Shown piece after piece: positions 1 through 7,777 of a stretch of 64,000 nucleotides of DNA. The position numbers and the translations under genes are program-made. Position 1 is the stretch's first letter. The number at the start of each line of letters is the position of its first letter. The notes beneath the pieces are model-generated. The model saw only the letters and a program-made list of their open reading frames with translations. It was not told the DNA's origin and searched no databases. This DNA is from Elusimicrobiota bacterium (lineage in GTDB: Bacteria; Elusimicrobiota; Elusimicrobia; UBA1565; UBA9628): contig JAPLKL010000044.1 of NCBI GenBank assembly GCA_026388095.1, forward strand, positions 67,993-131,992, read 5' to 3'.

Positions 1-426
1 GCCGCCGTGGACCCGCAGTTCTTCCTGAAGGCGGTGGACTTCATCAGGAACTATGCCGACAAGTTCCACCACGCCAAGGAGGAGGACATCCTGTTCCCGG
101 CTTTGGATGAGCCCGGGGTCAGGATGCCTTGCGATCCGCGGCCGGTCATGCTCGAGAACCACGAGTTGGGGCGCCTGTACGTCCGCGGCCTGGAGGGGGC
201 GCTCCGGGAGGGCCGCAAGGCCGAGCTCCTGGAGAACACCAGAGGGTACTGCGGGCTCCTGGAGGAGCACATCTATAAGGAGGACAACATCCTCTACCCC
301 ATGGCCGATGAGGCTCTGGGCGCCGCGCGCGGCGCCGCGCTCAAGGAGCGCTTCGCGGCCGTGGATCGGGAGTTCGCCGCGGTCGTGAAGGCGCAGCTGG
401 CTTTCGCGGCTTCGGTCGGCGCTTGA
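1..426 (+). CDS. Hemerythrin HHE-domain protein (5' end missing)
   Basis: The frame is already open at base 1, so the gene begins upstream; a GTG at base 7 could be an internal start. The 139 visible residues are a hemerythrin-type four-helix bundle. Iron-ligand motifs are seen as FHHAKEEDILFPALDE, ENHELGRLY and EEHIYKEDNILYPMADE, that is, the His and Glu/Asp ligands of a non-heme di-iron site. Proteins of this family bind O2 or NO, or act in repair of damaged iron-sulfur clusters. It lies directly upstream of hcp in the same direction, which suits a shared role in nitrosative or oxidative stress. Its stop codon lies inside the palindromic operator for hcp. Confidence 0.85.
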   Translation, partial: AAVDPQFFLKAVDFIRNYADKFHHAKEEDILFPALDEPGVRMPCDPRPVMLENHELGRLYVRGLEGALREGRKAELLENTRGYCGLLEEHIYKEDNILYPMADEALGAARGAALKERFAAVDREFAAVVKAQLAFAASVGA

Positions 427-436
427 CTTAGGTCAA
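423..436 (+). promoter_or_regulatory. Perfect dyad operator upstream of hcp (HcpR/FNR-family-like)
   Basis: TTGAC-TTAG-GTCAA is a perfect inverted repeat of five-base arms around a four-base spacer. It resembles the sites assigned to CRP/FNR-superfamily nitrosative-stress regulators of the HcpR/DNR group. Its centre (429.5) is 41.5 bases upstream of the start predicted from the CATAAT -10 element, the classic class II activator position. No regulator gene is visible here, so its identity is inferred. Confidence 0.6.
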
Positions 437-455
437 GGCCAAGCCGGGACGTCCG

Positions 456-464
456 TGGCATAAT
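456..464 (+). promoter_or_regulatory. Extended -10 promoter of hcp
   Basis: TGg precedes CATAAT (459-464), giving an extended -10. Six bases later comes an ATG (471) in frame with hcp, so transcription is predicted to start at or next to 471. There is no -35 at normal spacing; the dyad at 423-436 may replace it by recruiting an activator. Confidence 0.55.
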
Positions 465-506
465 GTCATCATGACCGAGACGGATCTGAAGGGAGGAGAC
501 AAGAAA

Positions 507-2126
507 ATGGACATGTTCTGCTATCAATGCGAGCAAAACGCCGGCGGCAAGGGCTGCCAGAGAGTCGGGGTCTGCGGCAAGGACGCGGTCGCGGCCAACA
601 CCATGGACGAGCTGATCCAGGAGTGCCTGGGCATCTCCCGCTACGCGCACCGGGCGCAGGTCCTGGGAGCCGCGGACCGCGACATAGACCGCTTCGTGGT
701 CGAGGCCCTCTTCACTACCATCACCAACGTCAATTTCGACTCCGCGCGCCTCGCGGACTGGGTCAAGCGCGCCCAGTCCATGAAGGAGCGGGCCCGCAAG
801 CTCTATGAAGAAGCCGCGCGCAAGGCGGGCCGGCCCGTGGCGCAGGTCGCGGCCCCGGCCGGCGAGGCTTCCGTGGGCGGCAAGCTCTCCAAGCTGGGCG
901 GCGACGTCGGCGGCCTGCAGGAGCTCATCAAGTACGGCCTCAAGGGCATGGCGGCTTACGCGGACCATGCGCGCTTGCTCGGCGTGGAGGCTCCGGAGGT
1001 CTACGCGGCCTTCCACGAGGCCCTGGAATTCCTGGCCTCGAACCCCACGGACGTGGACCAGCTCGTGGGCATGGCGCTGAAGGTCGGCGAGGTCAACCTC
1101 AAGGTCATGGAACTGCTCGACCGCGCCAACACCGGGACCTACGGGCACCCGGAGCCCACCCAGGCGCGCGTCACCCCGGTCAAGGGCAAGTGCATCCTGG
1201 TCTCCGGCCACGACCTCAAGGACCTCGACACGCTCCTCCGGCAGACCGAGGGTAAGGGCGTCAACGTCTACACCCACGGCGAGATGCTGCCTTGCCTGGC
1301 TTATCCGGGCCTCAAGAAGCACAAGCACCTGGTCGGCAACTACGGCGGGGCCTGGCAGGACCAGCAGAAGGAGTTCGACGCTTTCCCGGGCGCGGTCCTG
1401 ATGACCACGAACTGCATCCAGAAGCCCAAGGAGACCTACAAGGCCCGCATCTTCACCACCGGCCTGGTGGGCTGGCCGGGGGTCACGCATGTCCAGAACG
1501 GCGACTTCACGGAAGTGATCAAGGCCGCGCTGGCCGCGCCCGGCTTCAACGAGGACGCGCCGGCCAAGTTCATCACCATCGGCTTCGCTCGCAACGCGGT
1601 GCTGGGAGTCGCGGGCAAGGTGGTGGAGGCGGTCAAGGCCGGCAAGCTGAAGCGCTTCTTCCTCATCGGGGGCTGCGACGGGGCCAAGCCGGGCCGCAAC
1701 TACTATACGGACTTCGCCCAGGCCGTGCCCCAGGACTGCGCCATCCTGACCTTGGCTTGCGGCAAGTACCGCTTCAACAAGCTGGAGTTCGGCGATATTG
1801 GGGGCATCCCGCGGCTGTTGGACGTGGGGCAGTGCAACGACGCCTACTCCGCCATCCAGATCGCGCTGGCCCTGTCCAAGGCCTTCGACTGCGGGGTCAA
1901 CGACCTGCCGCTCTCCATCATCCTGAGCTGGTACGAGCAGAAGGCGGTCTGCATATTGCTGACCTTGCTGCATCTGGGGCTCAAGAACATGAGGCTGGGG
2001 CCGACCTTGCCCGCCTTCGTGGGGCCCAATGTGCTCAAGGTCCTGGTGGAGAAGTTCGGGCTCAAGCCCACCACCACGGCGGCGCAGGACCTCGACGCCA
2101 TCATGGGAGCCAAGGCCTCGGCCTAG
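507..2126 (+). CDS. hcp: Hybrid cluster protein (class I Hcp)
   Basis: Cytoplasmic Fe-S protein of 539 residues, historically called hydroxylamine reductase and now linked to NO reduction and protein S-nitrosylation. The N-terminal Cys pattern (C-x2-C-x8-C-x5-C, residues about 5-22) is the class I type that holds a cubane cluster. Hybrid-cluster ligands are present as GHDLKDL, YTHGEMLPC, TTNCIQKP, GGCDGAKPG, LACGKYRF, VGQCNDAY and SWYEQKA. The start at 507 is preferred because GGGAGGAG (491-498) precedes it at good spacing and Hcp proteins normally begin just before the first Cys. An in-frame ATG at 471 coincides with the predicted transcription start and could add 12 residues. The hemerythrin gene and the dyad operator support a stress role. 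Confidence 0.95.
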   Translation: MDMFCYQCEQNAGGKGCQRVGVCGKDAVAANTMDELIQECLGISRYAHRAQVLGAADRDIDRFVVEALFTTITNVNFDSARLADWVKRAQSMKERARKLYEEAARKAGRPVAQVAAPAGEASVGGKLSKLGGDVGGLQELIKYGLKGMAAYADHARLLGVEAPEVYAAFHEALEFLASNPTDVDQLVGMALKVGEVNLKVMELLDRANTGTYGHPEPTQARVTPVKGKCILVSGHDLKDLDTLLRQTEGKGVNVYTHGEMLPCLAYPGLKKHKHLVGNYGGAWQDQQKEFDAFPGAVLMTTNCIQKPKETYKARIFTTGLVGWPGVTHVQNGDFTEVIKAALAAPGFNEDAPAKFITIGFARNAVLGVAGKVVEAVKAGKLKRFFLIGGCDGAKPGRNYYTDFAQAVPQDCAILTLACGKYRFNKLEFGDIGGIPRLLDVGQCNDAYSAIQIALALSKAFDCGVNDLPLSIILSWYEQKAVCILLTLLHLGLKNMRLGPTLPAFVGPNVLKVLVEKFGLKPTTTAAQDLDAIMGAKASA

Positions 2127-2154
2127 TCGGACTCTCGGGAAGGGCCGTAAGACG

Positions 2155-2191
2155 GACCGGCGCGGACAGGCTCAGCCTGTCCGCGCCGGTC
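2155..2191. terminator. Strong hairpin between convergent genes
   Basis: Arms of 16 bases (2155-2170 and 2176-2191) pair perfectly around a five-base loop, between the stop of hcp (2126) and the stop of the leftward gene (2211). It lacks an immediate T-run on either strand, so it may be a bidirectional terminator of the GC-only type or an mRNA-stabilising stem. Its core, ACAGGCT/AGCCTGT, recurs in the hairpin at 13255-13291. Confidence 0.55.
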
Positions 2192-2210
2192 GCGCCGAAG
2201 AGGGTTCTTT

Positions 2211-2957
2211 TCAGCCCGCTTTGCCGGGCAGCTTCTTGGCTGAGAGCATCTCTACGCTGCGCCTGCCCCGGGCCAGCTTGAGGCCCAGTTGCTCCTGAAG
2301 GGCTTTCAAGATCGAGGCTTCCTCCAGGCGGCCCTCGTATTTGAATTCGATGGCGAACTCGCCCTTGAGCCCGGTCTCATCCACTATGGGACGGTCCAGC
2401 GGGCCCTCCAGGGCGCTGAACAGCTTGCCGAGTTCCGCGTGAGTGCATTTGACCTTGATGCTGTTGTTGCTGCTGCTGATGTAGTCGACCTTCCTCCCGG
2501 CGGTCTGGGTCGACGGCTGGAGCCCGCTCTTCGCGTTCTTGGCGACGGACGCGATGAACACGTCCCTATCCAACCGCCCGCGATGGATATCCACATTGAA
2601 GACGGCCTTTATCCCCTGCTGGACCAAAGGCGCCAGCATCAAGTCCTGCCCGTTGGGGACCTTGGCGGTGAAGTCGTACCGGCGGCGGGTCAGCGCAGGG
2701 TCCATGATCGTCCGGCAAGAGGGCGTGCCGTAGGCCCAGAAAATAGCCTTTGCCGGGGTGATCCCGCGGCCGATGAAGCTGTTGTTGTACGAGCTGATCG
2801 CGGAGGCCGCGCTCGACGCGGATGATATGCGCAGCTCCAAGAGGGCCGATGTGGCCCAGCCGACGGCGGCGTCGTCGGCGTGCAGGGCCGACTGCGGGGG
2901 CGCCTGGCATGCTGCGAGCAGAAGCGAGGAGGCGAGGAACAGGAGCGATCTTCTCAT
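2211..2957 (-). CDS. TIGR03435-family exported lipoprotein
   Basis: Protein of 248 residues with a lipoprotein signal (SSLLLAAC, Cys at about 17). The C-terminal half matches the TIGR03435 pattern known mainly from Acidobacteria and Planctomycetes: a ...RPIVDETGLKGEFAIEF... stretch followed by ILKALQEQLGLKLARGRRSVE and a hydrophobic end. The family fold resembles the short secretin/TonB N-terminal domain, but its function is unknown. The start is supported by AAGGA seven bases upstream and a TATCATAAT-type promoter about 40 bases upstream. It is monocistronic and convergent with hcp. Confidence 0.75.
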   Translation of the reverse strand: MRRSLLFLASSLLLAACQAPPQSALHADDAAVGWATSALLELRISSASSAASAISSYNNSFIGRGITPAKAIFWAYGTPSCRTIMDPALTRRRYDFTAKVPNGQDLMLAPLVQQGIKAVFNVDIHRGRLDRDVFIASVAKNAKSGLQPSTQTAGRKVDYISSSNNSIKVKCTHAELGKLFSALEGPLDRPIVDETGLKGEFAIEFKYEGRLEEASILKALQEQLGLKLARGRRSVEMLSAKKLPGKAG

Positions 2958-3078
2958 GTCAGTATCCTTGTCTGAGATTTGGGCCGCGGTTTGGATTATG
3001 ATAACAGATTACACTTCCATTCGCACTCCTTGTGGGATCTTGCGCCGAGGGGCCTGCGCCATGCGTTCCGGGAGCAAA

Positions 3079-3087
3079 TGCTACAAT
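3079..3087 (+). promoter_or_regulatory. Extended -10 promoter, leaderless start of gene 3094
   Basis: TGc-TACAAT (hexamer 3082-3087) is followed by exactly six bases and the ATG at 3094. This predicts a transcript that begins at the start codon. No Shine-Dalgarno sequence is present. Confidence 0.6.
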
Positions 3088-3093
3088 CCCCCC

Positions 3094-3528
3094 ATGCGCG
3101 CTGGAGCCGGCTTGCGGGCGCTCTCCTTCTTGGCTCTCGTCGCGACGGCCGGGCTCAGCGGCTGCGCGGCGGCGGTCCCGGTCGCGGTCGCGGGAGCCGG
3201 CAGCGGGATCAGCTTCACCAGCACCACCGCCTATCGCTCCTTCACCTACCCCCAGGCTCAGGTCCACACGGCGGCCCTGCAGGCGCTCAGGCGCATGCAG
3301 ATCGCGAAGACCAAGGAGAAGAAGAGCGGCGAAGATATCGAGCTGAAGGGCAAGACCAAGCATCTGACCATCTACATCACTCTGGCTCCCATCACGCCTA
3401 CGGTCACGAAAGCGTCGATCAACGCGAAAAGGAATTGGCTGATGAAGGACCAGACCGTCGCGGCCGAGATCCTGATCCAGATGGATCAGATCCTGGGGGG
3501 CGCTGATGCGGCGCATCCGCCCCATTGA
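3094..3528 (+). CDS. Small lipoprotein, DUF3568-like
   Basis: A 144-residue protein with a clear lipoprotein signal peptide (LVATAGLSGC, Cys about 23) and then an AAAVPVAVAGAGSGISF segment typical of DUF3568-like lipoproteins. The mature part is a small alpha/beta domain with many Lys residues (KTKEKKSGEDIELKGKTK). The function is unknown; the protein should sit in the periplasmic leaflet or outer membrane. ATG 3094 is chosen over upstream in-frame starts because it gives a proper signal peptide and lies six bases after a TACAAT element. Confidence 0.65.
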   Translation: MRAGAGLRALSFLALVATAGLSGCAAAVPVAVAGAGSGISFTSTTAYRSFTYPQAQVHTAALQALRRMQIAKTKEKKSGEDIELKGKTKHLTIYITLAPITPTVTKASINAKRNWLMKDQTVAAEILIQMDQILGGADAAHPPH

Positions 3529-3552
3529 TCGTTGCTGCCGCTTGACTGCGAG

Positions 3553-3894
3553 CTAGCGCCTTTCCAGCCCGTGCAGGAAGGAGTTGACCACCCACAGCAC
3601 CGCCGCGAAAGCCAAAGCCCACCAGAAGCTGTCGACCACGAACCCCGGCACCAGCCAGGCCGCCAGCTCGACGCAGCCGCCGATGATCACCAGCGTGAAA
3701 AGCCCCAAGGTCAGCAGGTTGATGGGCAAGGTCACGATAAGCAGGATCGGCCGCACGAAGCCGTTGACCACGCCGAGGACCACGGCCGCCACGATCGCGG
3801 TCCCGAAGCCGGCCACGTGGACGCCCGGCAATAAGCGCGCGGTCGCATAGACCGCCACCCCGCTGACCAGGATGTGGAGGAGTATCTTGATCAT
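3553..3894 (-). CDS. Phage-holin-superfamily IV / YvlD-like membrane protein
   Basis: A 113-residue protein with about four hydrophobic segments (for example ILLHILVSGVAVYATARLL and IVAAVVLGVVNGFVRPILLI). The NGFVRPIL and LPINLLTLGLFTLVI motifs mark the YvlD/DUF360, mycobacterial four-TM holin superfamily. Despite the family name, chromosomal members are usually house-keeping membrane proteins of unknown role. It begins five bases after the stop of the 60-residue gene and is probably the last gene of the AOR operon. Confidence 0.75.
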   Translation of the reverse strand: MIKILLHILVSGVAVYATARLLPGVHVAGFGTAIVAAVVLGVVNGFVRPILLIVTLPINLLTLGLFTLVIIGGCVELAAWLVPGFVVDSFWWALAFAAVLWVVNSFLHGLERR

Positions 3895-3899
3895 GGCCG

Positions 3900-4082
3900 C
3901 TAGCGGACCTTGATCTTGAGCTCGATCTCCCGGGGCTTGCCGACGCCCTTGAGGTTGGAGACCATGGCCGCCACGGTCAGGCCCACGAAGTCCTGCACGA
4001 AGCCCTTCATGGGGATGGCCTTTCCGTCGACCTTCAAGCTCGCCGCCTTGATCGTCTTGTCCAGCCCGTGTCCTTTGGTCAT
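3900..4082 (-). CDS. 60-residue conserved-looking protein in AOR operon
   Basis: Small soluble protein with a beta/alpha composition: VDGKAIPMKGFVQDFVGLTV, then LKGVGKPREIELKIKV. The start overlaps the mobB stop as ATGA, so it is translationally coupled. I do not recognise a named family. Its place between mobB and the membrane protein suggests a function tied to tungsten or molybdenum cofactor delivery to AOR, but this is only context. Two neighbouring coupled genes and sensible composition argue that it is real. Confidence 0.6.
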   Translation of the reverse strand: MTKGHGLDKTIKAASLKVDGKAIPMKGFVQDFVGLTVAAMVSNLKGVGKPREIELKIKVR

Positions 4083-4576
4083 AAGAGCTCCTTTTCGATG
4101 AATCGCACGATCTTGCCGGCCTCGGAGAGCCGGAAGCGCGGCTGAGGGTAGCCGGCCACTTCGAAATCCGCCGCCAAGGCGATGAGCCCGCGGCCGCGCG
4201 CGGGGCAGACCGGCCTGCGGCTGACGGCCCGGCGCAGCACCTCGATCTTGGGCCCGGCTTCGCCCTTGAACCCCTCGGCCACCACCAGGTCCGCGTCCGG
4301 GAAGAACTCGGCGGCGATGCGCCGCAGGCTCAGGGGCCGGCGCAGGCGCTTGACCAAGGCCAGCTTGTCCTGGGAGGCGATCATGGAGGCGCTGGCTCCG
4401 GCGTGAAAATGGCGGTAGGAGTCCTTGCCCGGCCGGTCGGTCTCGAAGTCGTGGCGGAAGTGCTTGACCGTGCCCACCCGGCGGCCCTTGCGGGCCAGGC
4501 CGCGGACCACCTTGACCAGCAAGGTGGTCTTGCCCGAGCCGCTGCGGCCCACGAACGAGACGATGGGGACAGCCAA
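4079..4576 (-). CDS. mobB: Molybdopterin-guanine dinucleotide biosynthesis protein B
   Basis: GTP-binding accessory protein for pterin cofactor maturation, about 165 residues. The P-loop GRSGSGKTTL lies near the N-terminus, followed by GTVKHFRHDFETDRPGKDSYRH and the DADLVVAEGFK Walker B region, as in MobB. The start chosen is TTG at 4576, seven bases after GGAGG and just after the MoaD-like stop; an upstream in-frame ATG (4636) would add residues overlapping the previous gene and is less likely. No mobA is visible in the window. In an AOR operon the protein probably helps insert or hand over the W-pterin, because AOR uses a bis-pterin without nucleotide. Confidence 0.85.
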   Translation of the reverse strand: MAVPIVSFVGRSGSGKTTLLVKVVRGLARKGRRVGTVKHFRHDFETDRPGKDSYRHFHAGASASMIASQDKLALVKRLRRPLSLRRIAAEFFPDADLVVAEGFKGEAGPKIEVLRRAVSRRPVCPARGRGLIALAADFEVAGYPQPRFRLSEAGKIVRFIEKELL

Positions 4577-4577
4577 C

Positions 4578-4802
4578 CTAGCCTCCGGAGAACATGGCGG
4601 AGACGAGCAGGCGGTCCCCGTCCTTGATCTCATCATGGCCGTGCAGCCCCGCGCCGTCGCGGGAGACCAGCACGGGTATGCCCTTGAGCCCCAGCCGGGC
4701 CAGCAGCCCGTCGACGCTCAGCGCCGCGGGCAACTCCAGCTCCTTCTCCGCGAAGCCGAGCTTCTGGACGAAGCCTCCGATGAGCCGGACCGTGACCTTC
4801 AC
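4578..4802 (-). CDS. MoaD/ThiS-like sulfur carrier
   Basis: A 74-residue ubiquitin-fold protein that ends in the required GG (MFSGG). It begins with GTG, which overlaps the AOR stop as GTGA. MoaD-type carriers deliver sulfur as a C-terminal thiocarboxylate to molybdopterin synthase. It follows the AOR gene directly, an arrangement seen for AOR-associated MoaD-like proteins. No moaE is present in the window, so its partner must be encoded elsewhere or it serves AOR maturation in another way. Confidence 0.85.
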   Translation of the reverse strand: MKVTVRLIGGFVQKLGFAEKELELPAALSVDGLLARLGLKGIPVLVSRDGAGLHGHDEIKDGDRLLVSAMFSGG

Positions 4803-6667
4803 ACTCCCGCGATGCCCATGGGGACCACGTCTTCGGAGACGGTGGTGAGCTTGGAGAGCTGCTCGGCCTCGGCGCCGAGCCCGAGGCGCTCCATGGTCTT
4901 GCGCGTGGGCACGCCGCGCTTGTCCCAGCCGCGGATGTCGTAGTAGTGGTCCAGGAGCGTCTCGTACTTGTCCAGCTCCAGGACCTTGCCCGCGGTGGGG
5001 CCTTCCTTCTCCGCGTTGGCGGGGTCGAAGTAGACGCGCGGCGGGTAGTCCGAGCTGCGGTCGGTGTCCGGATGCTCCCGGACCCAGAAGGCCTTGAGCA
5101 GGTTGTAGATGCGGTCGCCCGTGGTGTTGAAGTCGTCCATGGTCCAGTGCGAGCCCGTGGCCAGGTTGAAGTACTCGGGGTAGTTCTTGATGTCCCAGCC
5201 CAGCTCGATCCAGGGGAAGCGGCACAGGGGCAGGGACTCGAAGATGCTGGAGCGGATGCGCTGCAGCTCGATGACCTTTTGGGCCTTGTCCCGGCCGTAG
5301 GCGCCGCGCTCGGAGAACTTGAGCTCGTAGGTGATGATCCAGGCTTCCTTGTGGTGCGCCCCGATGGCGCTGGTCCCGAAGGCCAGGGCCTGGCCGGGCA
5401 CGTACTTGCAGTTGTAGGCGGAGAGGTCGAGGCCTTTGCACTGGATGGCGTAGGCCTCGGAGTGGTGGCCGAACTTCCGGGCCATCTTGAGGCTGCCGTC
5501 GGCGATGAGGTCGCCGACTCCCTCGCGGTGCGCGGCCATGCGCAGGAGCTCCTTGGCGCGCTCCGCGTCTCCGAACTTGAAGTTCCCCTGGACGGCGCCG
5601 TGGTCGATGGCGTCGGCGTAGAAGGACAGGGCCGAGCCGGCGGAGATGGTGTCCACGCCGAAGTCGTCGCACATGTAGTTGAGCGAGGCCATCTGCTTGA
5701 GGTCGAAGATCTCCAGGTTGGGCCCGAGCATGCCCACGTTCTCGTAGTCGAGCTCGGACTCGTGGCCTTCGTGGTCGAGGACCGCGAGGCCGCAGCGCAT
5801 GGTGCAGTGGGGGCAGCCGTAGGTGGCGACGCGCGCCTGGCTGGTGCGCAGGCCGTCGAGCTTCCAGGCCTGGTCGGAGTGGGACTGGCGCATGTTGCGC
5901 ACGGGCAGGGCCCACATCTCGTTGCACCACTCCAGCACGGCGTTGGTCCCCTGCACGGACCATTTGGACTTCTTGTCCATGGCGCCCACGGCCTTGAGGT
6001 CGGCCAGGCCGCGCTCCTTCATGGCCTTGGGGTCGGCCAGGGGGATCTCCTTGGTGCCTTTGACCACGATGGCCTTGAGGTTCTTGGAGCCCATGACCGC
6101 GCCGATGCCGGGCCGGCCGCCGGCCCGGCCTTCCATGCTGCGGATGATGGCGTACAAGACCTTGTTCTCGCCGCCCTGGCCGATGCTGAGGATGCCGGCG
6201 GTCTTGCCGTACTTCTTCTCCAGCCAGGCTTGGGCCTCGTAGGTGCCCTTGCCCCAGAGGTGCCCGGCGGGGTGGAAGGCGACTGTGTCGTCCTCGATGT
6301 AGACGTAGGTGGGGGCCGGGGCCCGGCCTTCGAAGATGAGGACGTCGTAGCCGGCCTTGCGCATCTGGATGGTGATGTAGGAGCCGATGTTGCCGTCGCC
6401 GTAGGTGCCGGTGAGGGGGGAGAGGGCGGCGACGATGGTCTTGCCGGAGTTGGGCATGAGGACGCCGGAGGCGGGGCCTTGCGCCACGAGGAGCTTGTTG
6501 TCGGGGCCGAGGGGGTCGATGCCGGGCTTGAGCTCGTCCCAGAGGATCTTGGCCGCAAATCCCCGGCCGCCGATCCATTTGCGGGCGAACTCCTCGGTGA
6601 AGCGGTCTACCTTATAGCTGCTCTTGGTCAGATCGATGCGCAGGATATTGCCGGTCCATCCTTTCAT
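4799..6667 (-). CDS. aor: Tungsten-containing aldehyde:ferredoxin oxidoreductase
   Basis: A 622-residue cytoplasmic enzyme that oxidises aldehydes to acids with ferredoxin as acceptor. The N-terminal domain begins MKGWTGNILRIDLT and contains IGGRGFAAKIL and the pterin-contact region NSGKTIVAALSPLTGTYGDG. The cubane cluster ligands are CPHCTMRC (about residues 284-291) and a distal Cys in LCRFPW (about 482). The length is normal for the AOR/FOR family. The start is supported by GGAGGG six bases upstream. It leads an operon with a MoaD-like carrier and mobB, and is divergent from the wtpABC-moe/moa operon, so uptake of W/Mo, cofactor assembly and the user enzyme are encoded side by side. The aldehyde substrate cannot be read from the sequence. 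Confidence 0.93.
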   Translation of the reverse strand: MKGWTGNILRIDLTKSSYKVDRFTEEFARKWIGGRGFAAKILWDELKPGIDPLGPDNKLLVAQGPASGVLMPNSGKTIVAALSPLTGTYGDGNIGSYITIQMRKAGYDVLIFEGRAPAPTYVYIEDDTVAFHPAGHLWGKGTYEAQAWLEKKYGKTAGILSIGQGGENKVLYAIIRSMEGRAGGRPGIGAVMGSKNLKAIVVKGTKEIPLADPKAMKERGLADLKAVGAMDKKSKWSVQGTNAVLEWCNEMWALPVRNMRQSHSDQAWKLDGLRTSQARVATYGCPHCTMRCGLAVLDHEGHESELDYENVGMLGPNLEIFDLKQMASLNYMCDDFGVDTISAGSALSFYADAIDHGAVQGNFKFGDAERAKELLRMAAHREGVGDLIADGSLKMARKFGHHSEAYAIQCKGLDLSAYNCKYVPGQALAFGTSAIGAHHKEAWIITYELKFSERGAYGRDKAQKVIELQRIRSSIFESLPLCRFPWIELGWDIKNYPEYFNLATGSHWTMDDFNTTGDRIYNLLKAFWVREHPDTDRSSDYPPRVYFDPANAEKEGPTAGKVLELDKYETLLDHYYDIRGWDKRGVPTRKTMERLGLGAEAEQLSKLTTVSEDVVPMGIAGV

Positions 6668-6787
6668 GGCGAGCCCTCCGGGCCGGCGTCCTCGGCGGAG
6701 CCGGTATGACCATGAAAGCCAAACGGGACCGTAAAGTCAAGGCGCAGGATCGAAACCGACAGCGCGCCGGGGCTTCCCTACTTTTCA

Positions 6788-6793
6788 TACAAT
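6788..6793 (+). promoter_or_regulatory. -10 element, leaderless start of wtpA operon
   Basis: TACAAT is followed by six bases and the ATG at 6800, with no Shine-Dalgarno sequence. A leaderless mRNA for the whole wtpABC-moeA-moaA-moaC-MOSC operon is predicted. Confidence 0.55.
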
Positions 6794-6799
6794 CATCTC

Positions 6800-7777
6800 A
6801 TGACTCCTAACGCCCGGGGGCTCCCAGCGGCACTGCTCGCGCTGCTTTCGGTCGCGCTGCCGCTGTGCGCTCGGTCCCTGGCGGAGGGGGAGCGTCGCCT
6901 TGTCATCTTCCACGCCGGCAGCCTCACCGTGCCCTTCGACCGGATCATCGCGGACTTCAAAGCCGAGCACCCCGGAGTCGAAGTGATCCGGGAGGTCGCG
7001 GGCAGCCGCGAGTGCGCCCGCAAGATCTCCGAGCTGCACAAGCCCTGCGACGTGCTCGCCGTGGCCGACTACGAGGTCATAGACCAGCTCCTCATCCCCG
7101 AGCACGCGGCCTGGAGCCTCAAATTCGCGGGCAACGAGCTGGCCATAGTCTACACGGACAAGTCGCGCCGGGCCGCTGAGCTGACCTCCAAGAACTGGCT
7201 CGACATCCTCGCGGACCAGGACGTGGCCATCGGCCGCTCCGACCCGGAGGCCGACCCCTGCGGCTACCGCACGGTCATCGCCCTAAAGCTCGCGGAGCTC
7301 CATTACCGCCGGCCCGGCTTGGCGGATAAGCTCCTCGGCAAGAGCAATACCCATAGCCGTCCCAAGGAAGTGGACCTCCTCGCTTTGCTCCAAGCCGGCG
7401 AACTCGACTACCTCTTCCTCTATCGCTCCGTCGCCCAACAGCACGGACTGCGCTGGCTCGCCTTGCCCGACCAGATCAATCTCAAGAAGCCCGAGCGCGA
7501 GGGCTTCTACCGCAAAGCCTCCATCCAGCTCCACGGCAAGACCCCGGCCGAGCTCGTCACCCAGTACGGCTCAGCCATTGCCTACGGCGTCACCATACCC
7601 AAGAACGTCGCCAACCCCGAGCTGGCAAACGAGTTCATCCGTTTCTTGCTGGACAAAGATAAAGGCCTCAAGACCATGGAGCGGCTCGGCCAGCCCTCGC
7701 TGGTGCCTGCTCCCACCAGCACCTACGAGCAGTTGCCCAAGGACCTCAAGGTTTACGCTCGCAGGAGCCCCCGCTGA
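6800..7777 (+). CDS. wtpA: Tungstate/molybdate ABC transporter, substrate-binding protein
   Basis: Periplasmic binding protein of 325 residues with a Sec signal peptide (ALLALLSVALPLCARSLA). LVIFHAGSLTVPFDRIIADF is the characteristic start of the WtpA/ModA oxyanion-binding fold; AGSRECARKISELHKPCDVLAVADY and SDPEADPCGYRTVIALKL carry the oxyanion-contact regions of the WtpA group. It is the first gene of a seven-gene operon; its stop overlaps the permease start (TGATG). The adjacent tungsten enzyme makes tungstate the likely main substrate. Confidence 0.9.
   Translation: MTPNARGLPAALLALLSVALPLCARSLAEGERRLVIFHAGSLTVPFDRIIADFKAEHPGVEVIREVAGSRECARKISELHKPCDVLAVADYEVIDQLLIPEHAAWSLKFAGNELAIVYTDKSRRAAELTSKNWLDILADQDVAIGRSDPEADPCGYRTVIALKLAELHYRRPGLADKLLGKSNTHSRPKEVDLLALLQAGELDYLFLYRSVAQQHGLRWLALPDQINLKKPEREGFYRKASIQLHGKTPAELVTQYGSAIAYGVTIPKNVANPELANEFIRFLLDKDKGLKTMERLGQPSLVPAPTSTYEQLPKDLKVYARRSPR

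Noticed and set aside
294-1973. Long leftward open frame of 559 codons opposite hcp
   Set aside because: It mirrors a clearly conserved gene on the other strand, has biased composition typical of antisense frames in GC-rich DNA, and shows no domain.
3553-3894. Holin-like gene as a prophage mark
   Set aside because: The YvlD/DUF360 group is widespread on chromosomes, it sits at the end of the AOR operon and no other phage gene is nearby.
4578-6578. 666-codon leftward frame across AOR and the MoaD-like gene
   Set aside because: Its Arg/Pro/His-rich first 590 residues are a shifted reading of AOR; only the last 74 codons are the genuine MoaD-like protein.
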